This document shows, piece after piece, positions 40,600 to 52,175 of a stretch of DNA of 64,000 nucleotides. A program made the translations under genes and the position numbers. Source of the DNA: Mesostigma viride (Eukaryota > Streptophyta > Mesostigmatophyceae > Mesostigmatales > Mesostigmataceae); contig RPFO01000624.1 in assembly GCA_009746045.1 (NCBI GenBank), forward strand, positions 1-64,000, read 5' to 3'. Numbering within the stretch: position 1 is the stretch's first letter; each line of letters begins with the position of its first letter. The notes beneath the pieces are model-generated. The model was not told the DNA's origin. It worked only from the letters and a program-made list of their open reading frames with translations, and did no database searches.

Positions 40600-41010
40600 G
40601 TGAATCCGGGCAAAATAGTGTTCCGGCCCGATTTGCCTCAGCGGCAAAAAGGTTCCGGCACTATTTCACCTAACTGTTGCTGGCCGACCTAGTGGTCCCA
40701 GCCCAGTTTGAACACTGCATTTCCTCCCTCTCTCTTGCTTGGACTGCCATGCAGAACACTGCGTCTCAGCAGAGAGTGACTGCCATGCAGAACAAGGAGA
40801 GGTGGCAGACCATTGTCCAGGCGCCCACACGCCAGCCCTGTGGGCAAGCCCCCCGGCCCCCCCCAAGGAGGAAGGGGCGCTTTGCTGATTAGAGTACTTA
40901 GGATTTTTTAGACTAGCTTAGAACCTTTATCCATCAAGCAAGGAATACGTGCTACATGATCTCCCCACGCGGAGTCATGTTATAATATAATACTCCTATA
41001 ATTTTTAAAT
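40600..41010 (+). mobile_element. 3' end of a second LINE-related family
   Basis: Ends with an analogue of the main family's 3' block (gtgctacatgatctccccac, gcggagtcatg) and then a TATAATATAATA tail. An upstream frame ending near 40892 may be the C-terminus of an ORF1. An inverted pair aaatagtg/cactattt flanks 40608-40667. Confidence 0.4.
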
Positions 41011-41039
41011 TAAGTGAGACAACTATTAACCCATTAATC

Positions 41040-41118
41040 AATTAATAGACAAGTGACTGCATTAATTAATTAACTAATTAATTAATTAATTAATTAATTA
41101 ATAGACACGTGACTGCAT
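41040..41118 (+). repeat. AATT tracts with gacacgtgactgc block
   Basis: Two tracts of ATTA repeats, each followed by agaca(a/c)gtgactgcat. The same arrangement occurs at 30113-30264, so this is a repeated unit, probably a LINE tail family. Confidence 0.6.
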
Positions 41119-41139
41119 GAATTAAGTGAGACGTACATC

Positions 41140-42621
41140 TATATTATGCTGCAGAAACCGGTTACCGGTGCTCAAGGCCGCCCTTGTGGAGGCCTACGCA
41201 CACGCTCAGGACGCAGAGGCGGCCCAGTGCATCGCAGATGCCAAGGCCTGCCAAGCTCGCAACCAGGGCAAGGACCGACATGTGGTACCACCTCGACCGC
41301 CTCGGCGGCCGGCGGCAGCGTACCCCGGTGGATAACACGGGGGACGGCACGGCGCCGGTCAGCCTCTGGCCCCCCAAGCCCCTCACCACCACCTTGACCG
41401 AATCCTCCATCCGCTAACAGTCTCCTTAACGAGGCCCTCGAGCAGCACGTGGCCCCCCTCGCTGCAGATGTGGCAGCCACTGATGGGCGGCACGCTGGCT
41501 GCCGAGCTCCCCCTCCTCTCCACCATCTCCACCGACACGTCCACCCTCCTCGCCTCCTCCACCGCCACCACCGCCTACCACCGGCGCCCTCACCGCCCAG
41601 CTCCTTGACATCGACCAGCGCCTCCAGGATAACGCCATCGCCATCGAGTGCCTGCAAAACACCGCGGGCCTCACCGCCCAGGCAGTGAAGGACATTGCCG
41701 CCTGAGCCAGCCCCCGCTGGCCCGGCAGGCGATGCTCCCCCCCAGACCTGGACGGACCTGCTGAAGCACCACACCTGACCTCCGCCACCTCCGCCGTCGC
41801 AACACAGCTTAATAATAAGCAACAAAGGCTCGACCTCCGCGAGGAGGCCGAACTCACCCAGCGCAGCCACAATGTCATCGTCACTGAGCACTTTGACCAG
41901 CCGGCAGGTAAGGACTCGGAGTCAGACTCTTGCCATAGCGATTAAGCGCGACATTCTTGCCCCCACGCAACTCACTGGTGAGCTGCGGATGTCGGGCGTC
42001 CGCCTTTCCCGCGCGCGGGGTAACTGCTGCATGGCACGGCTTCCGTGCTCCTACCTTGAATTACATGGCCGATTATTTCTGGCCTGCGCTGGTTTTGATA
42101 AGCTGTTGTTTCTTAATTGAATGCCGCAAGAAGCTCTCGGGGACTTCCTACACGCTGGACGACGACTTGACCCTGGCACAGCAACAGCGGCGACAGGAGC
42201 TATGGCCGACCTACCTCCAGCTCCGGCAGACGGCGCAGGGGGGAAAGCCGGTATACTGGAGGGGGGCGGTCATCCATGTCGACCACAAGCCCTGGCAGGC
42301 CGGGCGCCCCCTGCCACCCCAGCAAACCCACTCCAGGGAATATATAGCAGTAGTGTAGATTAGTCAGGCTTAGCTTAGCACGTGGCTCACGCCTTTGCGC
42401 ATGTGCGCCTATAATAATGGGACTCCCCACGGACGATGCATTAAGAATTTAGCCAAGCTTTGCCTATGCAGAGAGCTACTCTCAGTACTGAGAAGCCATG
42501 CCCCTGCCATTGTTTAGCCATGATGATCTTCCACCCTATGTCCGCGCCTCAGGTGCTGGAATCTATAGTGGTGCAGGTGCACGTTGTGCACCCAGAGCAG
42601 GTGTACTTTCCTACACCCTAC
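41140..42621 (+). pseudogene. ORF1-only LINE relative, copy C (5' part, interrupted)
   Basis: A decayed ORF1: from 41430 the DNA matches 6850 onward (gcagcacgtg, gcagatgtgg blocks), and the C-terminal frame at 42121-42357 reads TLDDDLTLAQQQRRQELW and VYWRGAVIHVDHKPWQ. Stops and frameshifts break the rest. The 3' region follows without any reverse transcriptase and stops at 42621. It continues at 63866 on the far side of the 21.2-kb insertion. Confidence 0.75.
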
Positions 42622-42786
42622 CACATGCAGGCCGGATAAATATTATTTAAAGAGTATTTAAATATTTTCCGAAGGTAGCAAAATCCTTTCAAATAGTATT
42701 TAAATACTTCCTCGAGAGGGAGGGCGAGTTTCAAATGTATTTAAATATTTCCACCACAAAGCGGGGAGCTTCTATAAATATATTAA
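42622..42786 (+). repeat. left terminal inverted repeat and subterminal motifs
   Basis: Starts with CACATGCAGGCCGGATAAAT, then carries three palindromic GTATTTAAATA-type motifs near 42655, 42692 and 42736. The right arm (63636-63857) has the same motif several times. Confidence 0.75.
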
Positions 42787-45406
42787 GGAAAACATGCGTG
42801 GACGATAGGAATTATAGCACCGGCGGGCTTCAAAGTGCCGGACGGCAGGCGGTACCACCATTCCGTGGCAGCTTGGCCCAGTTTGCTACCGGCTGGCACA
42901 CGTTTTCAGTGAATTTTGGGCTCCAGATTTAAATGCAACGTGCGGTTTGAGGCAGGGGAAAACATGCGTGGACGATAGGAATTATAGCACCGGCGGGCTT
43001 CAAAGTGCCGGACGGCAGGCGGTACCACCATTCCGTGGCAGCTTGGCCCAGTTTGCTACCGGCTGGCACACGTTTTCAGTGAATTTTGGGCTCCAGATTT
43101 AAATGCAACGTGCGGTTTGAGGCAGGGGAAAACATGCGTGGACGATAGGAATTATAGCACCGGCGGGCTTCAAAGTGCCGGACGGCAGGCGGTACCACCA
43201 TTCCGTGGCAGCTTGGCCCAGTTTGCTACCGGCTGGCACACGTTTTCAGTGAATTTTGGGCTCCAGATTTAAATGCAACGTGCGGTTTGAGGCAGGGGAA
43301 AACATGCGTGGACGATAGGAATTATAGCACCGGCGGGCTTCAAAGTGCCGGACGGCAGGCGGTACCACCATTCCGTGGCAGCTTGGCCCAGTTTGCTACC
43401 GGCTGGCACACGTTTTCAGTGAATTTTGGGCTCCAGATTTAAATGCAACGTGCGGTTTGAGGCAGGGGAAAACATGCGTGGACGATAGGAATTATAGCAC
43501 CGGCGGGCTTCAAAGTGCCGGACGGCAGGCGGTACCACCATTCCGTGGCAGCTTGGCCCAGTTTGCTACCGGCTGGCACACGTTTTCAGTGAATTTTGGG
43601 CTCCAGATTTAAATGCAACGTGCGGTTTGAGGCAGGGGAAAACATGCGTGGACGATAGGAATTATAGCACCGGCGGGCTTCAAAGTGCCGGACGGCAGGC
43701 GGTACCACCATTCCGTGGCAGCTTGGCCCAGTTTGCTACCGGCTGGCACACGTTTTCAGTGAATTTTGGGCTCCAGATTTAAATGCAACGTGCGGTTTGA
43801 GGCAGGGGAAAACATGCGTGGACGATAGGAATTATAGCACCGGCGGGCTTCAAAGTGCCGGACGGCAGGCGGTACCACCATTCCGTGGCAGCTTGGCCCA
43901 GTTTGCTACCGGCTGGCACACGTTTTCAGTGAATTTTGGGCTCCAGATTTAAATGCAACGTGCGGTTTGAGGCAGGGGAAAACATGCGTGGACGATAGGA
44001 ATTATAGCACCGGCGGGCTTCAAAGTGCCGGACGGCAGGCGGTACCACCATTCCGTGGCAGCTTGGCCCAGTTTGCTACCGGCTGGCACACGTTTTCAGT
44101 GAATTTTGGGCTCCAGATTTAAATGCAACGTGCGGTTTGAGGCAGGGGAAAACATGCGTGGACGATAGGAATTATAGCACCGGCGGGCTTCAAAGTGCCG
44201 GACGGCAGGCGGTACCACCATTCCGTGGCAGCTTGGCCCAGTTTGCTACCGGCTGGCACACGTTTTCAGTGAATTTTGGGCTCCAGATTTAAATGCAACG
44301 TGCGGTTTGAGGCAGGGGAAAACATGCGTGGACGATAGGAATTATAGCACCGGCGGGCTTCAAAGTGCCGGACGGCAGGCGGTACCACCATTCCGTGGCA
44401 GCTTGGCCCAGTTTGCTACCGGCTGGCACACGTTTTCAGTGAATTTTGGGCTCCAGATTTAAATGCAACGTGCGGTTTGAGGCAGGGGAAAACATGCGTG
44501 GACGATAGGAATTATAGCACCGGCGGGCTTCAAAGTGCCGGACGGCAGGCGGTACCACCATTCCGTGGCAGCTTGGCCCAGTTTGCTACCGGCTGGCACA
44601 CGTTTTCAGTGAATTTTGGGCTCCAGATTTAAATGCAACGTGCGGTTTGAGGCAGGGGAAAACATGCGTGGACGATAGGAATTATAGCACCGGCGGGCTT
44701 CAAAGTGCCGGACGGCAGGCGGTACCACCATTCCGTGGCAGCTTGGCCCAGTTTGCTACCGGCTGGCACACGTTTTCAGTGAATTTTGGGCTCCAGATTT
44801 AAATGCAACGTGCGGTTTGAGGCAGGGGAAAACATGCGTGGACGATAGGAATTATAGCACCGGCGGGCTTCAAAGTGCCGGACGGCAGGCGGTACCACCA
44901 TTCCGTGGCAGCTTGGCCCAGTTTGCTACCGGCTGGCACACGTTTTCAGTGAATTTTGGGCTCCAGATTTAAATGCAACGTGCGGTTTGAGGCAGGGGAA
45001 AACATGCGTGGACGATAGGAATTATAGCACCGGCGGGCTTCAAAGTGCCGGACGGCAGGCGGTACCACCATTCCGTGGCAGCTTGGCCCAGTTTGCTACC
45101 GGCTGGCACACGTTTTCAGTGAATTTTGGGCTCCAGATTTAAATGCAACGTGCGGTTTGAGGCAGGGGAAAACATGCGTGGACGATAGGAATTATAGCAC
45201 CGGCGGGCTTCAAAGTGCCGGACGGCAGGCGGTACCACCATTCCGTGGCAGCTTGGCCCAGTTTGCTACCGGCTGGCACACGTTTTCAGTGAATTTTGGG
45301 CTCCAGATTTAAATGCAACGTGCGGTTTGAGGCAGGGGAAAACATGCGTGGACGATAGGAATTATAGCACCGGCGGGCTTCAAAGTGCCGGACGGCAGGC
45401 GGTACC
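42787..45406 (+). repeat. 170-bp tandem array, 15.4 identical copies
   Basis: Unit boundaries recur every 170 bases (aacatgcgtggacgatag at 42791, 42961, 43131 and so on to 45341). The copies look identical by eye. The array ends inside the sixteenth unit, at ggtacc, about 115 bases before the ORF's ATG. Its place upstream of a retroelement ORF resembles the promoter monomers of some mammalian L1 elements; the unit size also suits satellite DNA. Confidence 0.97.
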
Positions 45407-45414
45407 GCGACCGC

Positions 45415-45495
45415 AGCGCGTTGGGGGGCTGCCGCCCCCCAAACCCCCCGCGTGGGGGGCTCCGCCCCCCACACCCCCCGCCCCCCCCCTCGGTG
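45415..45495 (+). repeat. GC-rich hairpins before the RT ORF
   Basis: Several short inverted repeats of the form gggggg-ct-ccgcc-cccc lie between the 170-bp array and the ATG. They could fold strongly in RNA and might act in leader structure, or reflect simple GC-rich drift. Confidence 0.5.
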
Positions 45496-45520
45496 GCTGC
45501 CACGCCTGCCCTGATTGTTC

Positions 45521-48500
45521 ATGGACGACCCACGACCCCCTTCGCCCAACGGCTCCCCCGCTCCCCGGTTGGCGCCTCGGCGGTCCTCTCGGCTTGCGGC
45601 CCTTCTTGCGGAGGTGGGCGACCCGGCTGCGGGGGGCTCGGGCGCCCCGGTCTCCCCCTCCTTGGTCTGCGAGGTCTGCCGGAGCGGGCACCGCGGGCAC
45701 CACATGTTAGTTTGTGATGCTTGCAATTCCGGGTGGCACTTGCAGTGTCTTACTCCCCGGCTCTACCGGGTCCCGCCGGGCTCCTGGACGTGCCCGCGCT
45801 GTCCCCCCCGGCGGGCCCCCGGGCTGCCCTCCCCGCTGGGTGCTCCGGCCCCCTGCCCCGTGTGCCCCCCTGCCGAGGCCCTCGGGGCGGGCCGTGGCCT
45901 GCCCGATGGGGCCGCCGTTGCTCGGGCCCTGGCGCCCTCGGCCCCGGGGCCCCACCCGTCGCCTGGCCCCGCCGACGGGGGCGCGGCGCTGTCGCCTGGG
46001 CTGAGCCCGGCCGACCCCCGGCGGGCCTGGCGACCCCGGCGCCCGCCCCCGGCCCCTCGCTCCCCGACGCTCTGGCCTCCCTTCCCCCGGCCGCGGTTGG
46101 CCACCCAGCCGCCACCCCCGTCCTTGCCGCGTGGGACGGCGGCCCCCGGGCCCACGCGTTCACCTCGTGGCCGCCCTCGCACATTGTCGGCGTGGTGGGC
46201 CGCGCCACCTTTTCTTGGGCGTACTGCCCTTTGTTGCTGGACGCGGTCGGGCTCCAGGCCGCCTTCCCCTCGCTCCCTAGGCCCCCGGCCTTCCTGGCCC
46301 TAGTTGCGCAGGTGCGGGCGACATTTCTTTCCGCCGCCCCCCGGTGACGGCCTCGACTCTTTGGGGGTATGTCTTGGAAGGATATCACGCCGGCTGCCGG
46401 CTGCCGTGGCATCTCCCGGCCGCCCGGCAGGAAGAGCTGCTTTCCCTGGACGAGCGGGTGGGTCAGGAGGTGGTCGAGTTCGTCACGGCGGTGGCTCGAG
46501 ACGCACAGGTCTCGGTGCGGGCGGCCTACCTCGCGGGCGGCGCCGACCTGGGCCTCATGTCCCCGCGGCAGCTTCGCCTCTTCTTGGACGCCCAGGCCCC
46601 GCCTCCCGGCCCGGTTGCCAGTGGGGGCTTTCTCATCACCTCCCTCAGCCTGGCGCAGGCCGCCATGCTGCGTGTGGAGTTCGGGGCCCCCATCGCGGTT
46701 CAGGGCGGCCAGGCCATCTTGGTGGACTCGGCCGGGCGCGCCCAGCCCCTAACCGCGGGGACGCCTGTTTCTGCCTTCCTCCACGACATCCTGGAGTTGG
46801 CAGGCATCCCGCACGAATGGCACCCCGCGGCTGACCAACCGGTCGGCATCCTCTCGCGCGCCCAGATTGCCGCTCTCCCGGGTTGCTGGGAGGCCGGCTG
46901 GGACCCGCCCCCCCTCATGTCCGGTCCCTTCTGGAGGGGGACGACCCCGAGTCGGGCTCCTGTGCCATCTGCCTTGAGCCCTTCCGGCCGGGGGATGGCT
47001 TGTGTCGCCTGCCCGCGTGCGGCCACACATTCCATCAAGCGTGCATCGCGCGCAGCTTGCTCCACTCCGTGCCGCGCTGCCCGTTGTGCCGGGCTGTTGT
47101 GCCGCCCCCTGGGACTGCGCTTCCTCTCGGCCCGCCCCCGGTCTCGCTGGGTCCCCTGCCGGGTCCCCACCGGGCCCCGGGGCCAGCTGCCTCCCCGACC
47201 CCTCGGCCTCCGCCCCCGGCCTCGTTGCCGGGGCCTGGGGTGGTCGCGGGCGCGCTGGCGAGTCCCCCTGGGAGGGGCGCCGGCGTTCTCGATCCCCCTC
47301 CGCTGGGGGTCTCCCCGGTGGGCACTGCCTCCTCCGTGGCCCCGGCGGGCCTGCCGGGCGCTGGTCGGGTCGTGGTGCGCGCGCCTGCCGGCCCGGCTGG
47401 GGAGACGCCGCAGGCCCCACGTCCTGCCTTTGCTGGCGCCGCTCCCCGCCACTCAGCGCCCGCCGACGGCCTTCACCGGTGTGCCGTGCTGCTTCCCACG
47501 GGGTCCCCGTGTGCGGGTGTGTTCCACAACCGTAACCTCCTCTGCCAGCACCTTCGCGCTGTGCACCCCGATCTCGGCGCGGCGGATCTGCAGGCCATGA
47601 GCTGTTACCGGTGCCCGGAAGCTCACTGCCAGCGGGTGTACTCCATTCACGGGCGCGCTCAGCACGCGCGCGCCTGTGTTGCTCAACGGCCCCTCAACCG
47701 GCCAGCAGTCCCGGCCCCCTCCCCCCTCCCGCCTCGGCTCCCACCGGCTCCCAGCCCCCGCCGCCCGACTACTCGGCCAGTTGGCGTTGGCTTGACACGG
47801 TTCCCTGGGATGCATGCGCCATCAACCCGACGTCTACCCTGACCGACCTCCCCCACCGCGCGCGTAGCCTTTTCGCGCAATGTGCAATCGTTTCTCTCCG
47901 GCGCATGCACGCCGCTCCGGACGACCCGCTGGGCTTTAAACTGCACATGGTGACCCCCCGCCTGCTCCTCACCCCTCTCGGGCGTGGTGTGCGCGGCCTC
48001 CAGGGTGCGGTTATTGCCCGTTGCCGACGCTTTCTGCAGGGGGACTGGGAGGGGCTGTTTGGCGTGCCGCCCCCGCGCACGGCCCGGCTGTCGGGGGAGG
48101 TCAACTTCGAGCGGGTGGCCGCCGACGTCATCCGCCTCGTCCGCGAGGGGCAGCTCAGCCGGGCCATGACCCGCTTGGAAATGGCCAAGCTCGCCCCCGC
48201 CAATGCGGCTACCCTGGCGGCCTTGGAGGCTCTTCACCCTGCGGAGCCCGGATTCCAGCTGCCCGTGCCGGACCCCCTGCCGGCCCCCCTCCGGCTGGAC
48301 CGCGACTGCTTCCTGGAGGTGATGCGTGCGGTCCCGCGGGCTTCCTCTACCGGGCCGTCGGGCTGGCGCTACGAGCACTTGGAGGTCCTGGTGGGGCATG
48401 GGGGCGAGGACATTCTCTTTGACACCCTCATTGACCTGGCGGCTGGTCGCGTTCCTCCCGCTGCGCGCGAGTGGTTAGCGGGCGCTCGCCTCCTCGCTCT

Positions 48501-50681
48501 GCTCAAGGGTGTCTTGCCCCCCCCGAGGGCAAGGTGCGCCCGATCGCCTGCGGTGAGGTGCTCCGCAAGCTCGTGGGCAAAGTGATCTGCCGCCAAAAGG
48601 CGCCCGAGCTCCGTGCCTTTTTCTGCCCGCCCCTCGCAGCGGGTGAGACCTCGGTGGCGGCCCAGCTGGGGGTGACGACTCCAGGCGGGGCGGATATCCT
48701 CATCCATTCGGTGCAGGCCTACCTCGAGGCCCACCCCACCCACGCTGTCGTCAAGGTCGACTGCCACAACGCGTTCAACAGTCTGTCCCGCGCCAGCATG
48801 TTTGCGGCCGTCATGGAGTCCTTCGAGGACTTGTACGCTTGGACAGCCGTGTGCTACGGCCAGCCCGGCCAACTGGTTCACATCATGGAGGACGGCACTC
48901 GCGGCGGCCTGCTGTCGCGGTCGGGCACCCAGCAAGGGGACCCCCTGGGACCCCTGTACTTTGCCGCCCCCCTCCAGGGTTGCCTCCAAGCGGTCCATGC
49001 TGCCCACCCGGCGGTCGCTATTCAGGCCTACTTGGATGATATCTACCTTCTGGGCCCTGTGCCGGACACCACCGCGGCTCTGCTGGCACTGCAGACCGCG
49101 GTGGCCGACATCAACCTCCAGTTGACCCTTGCCAAGTGCGCGGTGTACTCGCCCCAAGGTGATTGCTCCGGCTTTCCGCCCCAGCTCTTGGGCCGGGACG
49201 AGCGCCTCCATGGGTTGGATGTCCTCGGCGTTCCGGTTGGCGACCCCGCGTTTGTCATCGATGCTCTGCGGGCCGCCCTCGAGGCACGCACTGAGGTACT
49301 GCCCTTGATTGCGCGCCTTCATGATTCGCAGACCAAGGGTCTGCTTCTGTGGTTTTGCGCTCACCCTCGCGTCGTTCACTGGCTCCGGGGCGCTCTTCCG
49401 TCTCAGGTCCGGCTGGCCGCCGAGGGCCACGACGAACGCATCCAGTCGGCCTTGGCGCAGCTGGTCCCGGGCCCCGACCTCCCGCCACATGCTATTCGCA
49501 TTGCCTCCCTGCCTGCACGGATGGGTGGCTGCGGTCTGACTCGTGCCGCCCGGCTGGCCCCAGCAGCCTTTTTGGGCTCCGTCGCTCAGTCGTGGGCGGA
49601 AAGCTGCCGGCTCCTGCCCCTTTTGGCAACGGCAGCGCCTGACCTCCTGGACCCCAGCAGCCCTTTGCCCTTCGTCACCGCCATCCAGGAGGCCTATGCT
49701 GAGATCCAGCAGGCCTGTTCTCCCGTCCGTGCCGCTCAGGCGGTACAGCGCCACCTCCCTCGCGGCACTCCCTCGGTCGCCTCCGTTCAATCTCCCGCCG
49801 CATTCCCTGCTCGCGTCATCGATAAACACCAGAAAACCTACGCGGGTATTCTGCACACGGCTGATTGGATTGCTCTTTTCGCGGACCTCAACGCCCAGGG
49901 ACGTGCGTGGCTGTTCTCGCTTTCCTTGCGGAGTGTGGGCTCGGCGTACCTTCGTGCTCTTCCCATGGCCCCCCCATTCGCCTTGGCTCCCAGCCACTAC
50001 TCGGTGGCGCTCCGGCACCAGCTATTTGCCCCGCAGCCTCTTGTTCCGGCCGGGCGGCCTTGTGGTAGCTGTGGGCAGCCGCTGGATCCCACGGGGACTC
50101 ACTACCTTGCCTGCATGGGGGGCCAACAGAATCAGAATTGGTATTTGTATTTGCACACTGTCCTCCTGACGGTGGTGCTCGCCATGATTCGGTCGGTTTT
50201 CCCCCACGCGAACATCCGGTCCGAGGATGCGGATGGCGCTGCCTTCTATTCCCCCAACCACCGGCCTGACATCGTGGTGCTGGACTTTGAGGGGGGTGGC
50301 CGGCATCTGCTTATTGACGTTTCGGTGGCGCGGCCCTTGGCTCTTAGCCACGTGGCTGGGGCCTCCCTCACGGCAGGTTACACGGCGGACCGGGCGGAGC
50401 GGGCCAAGCTCCTGGCCTACGGCGACGTCGGGCACCATCGTGTGGTGCCCTTTGTCCTGGAGGAGTTTGGGGCCATGGGGCCCCTGACCTCCGCCTTCTT
50501 CAAGGAGTGTTGCCGGCTCCGGGAGGACCGGCTGGACCTGGAGGGCCAGCGGGCCCCATGGTCGGCGCGGACCTGGACGTCATATTGGCGTCAGCGCTTG
50601 TCGGTGGCGCTGACTCGGGCCATGGCTGACATCATGCTCCGCCGTACGCGGGCTGATTTTGCGGTGCAGCAGGGCTATTAG
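45521..50681 (+). CDS. PHD-RING-reverse transcriptase-restriction-like endonuclease polyprotein (non-LTR type), frame-broken
   Basis: About 1,700 codons in five frame segments. In order: a PHD finger (45668-45806; CEVC, CDACNSGWHLQC, CPRC), which in other proteins reads histone tails; an unrecognised middle region; a RING-H2 finger (46961-47090; CAICLEPF, CGHTFHQAC, CPLC), typical of ubiquitin ligases; C2H2-like fingers (47480-47680). Reverse transcriptase follows (47.8-49.3 kb; KVRPIACGEVLRKLVGK, VKVDCHNAFNS, SGTQQGDPLGP, AYLDDIYLLGP with the catalytic DD). A CCHC-like knuckle (CGSCGQPLDPTGTHYLAC) precedes a PD-D/EXK-type endonuclease (RPDIVVLDF, LLIDVSV), as in R2-like non-LTR elements. No APE endonuclease or RNase H was seen. 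Frame breaks near 46.01, 46.34, 46.91, 47.72 and 48.52 kb all lie beside C runs, so they may be sequencing errors. The ATG at 45521 is the first in frame. Confidence 0.78.
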
Positions 50682-51183
50682 GTTCCTCCGTTAGGCGTTT
50701 CCATTGGTCTTATCGTAGTATAGAGCTTTGACATGGCTCTGTATATAGGTTTATAGCTGGGCGTTTGCTTTGGTTTGAGTGATTTCACTCTGCTGTAAGT
50801 AATTATATTTTTAAAATATATTTAAATACTTGGACGCAAAAATAGGAGCACGTCAAATATATTTAAATACTTCCCCTGAAATTTTTGTCGCGGCTAAATA
50901 TATTTAAATAGTATTTAAATACTTTAGCCAACAGTTCAGCTATAGTTTAGAGATCTTTGCTTACATTTTTTTCGGCCGGGCGCGGCTCATTGGGTGACCG
51001 CCACGACCTTCGCGTGTGCGCCCTTGTGTTTTACGGCGGTACAGTACTGATGTAGTACTGTACTAGCGAGGCCGCCAGGCTGGAAAGGGGGGTTGTGGGC
51101 GCTGGGGGGTGTTGGAAAGGTTCCCAATTTTGCGGTTATATATACATTTACTACCCAAGATATCTAAATATACACCAGGGTAT
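50682..51183 (+). repeat. 3' region of the RT unit with TATTTAAATA motifs
   Basis: About 130 bases of ordinary sequence follow the stop, then four TATTTAAATA-type motifs at 50812-50935 and a GC-rich stretch. The same motif class marks both ends of the TIR element. The gypsy element begins at 51184. Confidence 0.6.
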
Positions 51184-51885
51184 TGTAACGACTAAAAATG
51201 TTGTGTTTGCAACAGCCTCAGTATCAACATTGGTGTGAAAAGATCTTTATACCTGGGTTGGAGTCGCGACAGATAACTTCACGTCCAGAGAAGCAATGAA
51301 GATGGATCTTCAACAGTTAAGGGAATGAGTCCCCACCCTTGTTAGACACAACAGACAAGTTATATCCAAGTCGACTATCTGTTGAAGTTATAGTTGACTT
51401 TTAGCAAGGGTTGTTTGATTGATGAAACAAGGAAACCCTTGAATTACACCATAGCTTTAGCTCTCACGTACGCACACATGCACGACCACTAGCAACAGGA
51501 TAAAAGTCAGCGTGTTCGCAGAGTCGGCTCAACCCTAACCCGGAAGGACCAATCAAAAGTAAGGATCACTCAGTTAAGATCTTATCCTCCGAATCCTCTT
51601 AACACAGCACAAAGCCAGCACATACTGAATCTCCATGACCTGGAACCAGATCCACCAGGTACAACGGTATTAAGGAGAATCTATGACTGACTGAACAAAA
51701 CCATGCAAAGTACCCTACGTGGATCAGGCCACGACCAATGAGGGTAGAACAATAAATTCGACAGATCTCAGCAGGCCCAATATCCAATAGACGTCAAGCC
51801 TCCTAACTTCTCAAATAATTGTCCTCAAGAACTCATAATAAGATCAACAGTAGGAAAACTTTGGATGTAACATTTGGTTGTTACA
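51184..51885 (-). repeat. left LTR (3' LTR) of the gypsy element
   Basis: 702 bases, TGTAACGAC...GTTACA ends on the plus strand. It differs from the right LTR by roughly 15-20 substitutions and a few 1-3 base indels. Confidence 0.95.
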
Positions 51886-51898
51886 TATCTCCCCCTCA
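51886..51898 (-). promoter_or_regulatory. polypurine tract
   Basis: On the minus strand GAGGGGGAGATA directly precedes the 3' LTR, the expected primer site for plus-strand DNA synthesis. Confidence 0.8.
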
Positions 51899-52175
51899 AG
51901 ACAGGAACTCCCAGTTCCTAGAAACCAAGGAGAATAAACAACAACCTCCACAAGAACAACACAACAATAAACAGGAAGTCCACCACTTCTTGGGACAAGC
52001 AAGTGGGTTTTTACATCCCCAAAGGGCCTCCTATCTCATTATCATCTGATCATGGTCAACCCTGAATAAGACGAATTCACCCACAGATGAAATGTCATTA
52101 AGGGACTAACACACAGGCAACCATGCCTGGATAATACAACTGGACGTCATCAAGGCCTTCACCAAAACGGAGGAC

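Noticed and set aside
42787-45406. CRISPR array or rDNA spacer
   Set aside because: The 170-bp units are contiguous and identical with no variable spacers, and no rRNA sequence is nearby.
48369-50018. 549-codon open frame on the minus strand
   Set aside because: It is the antisense shadow of the RT-endonuclease ORF in very GC-rich DNA and has no domain of its own.
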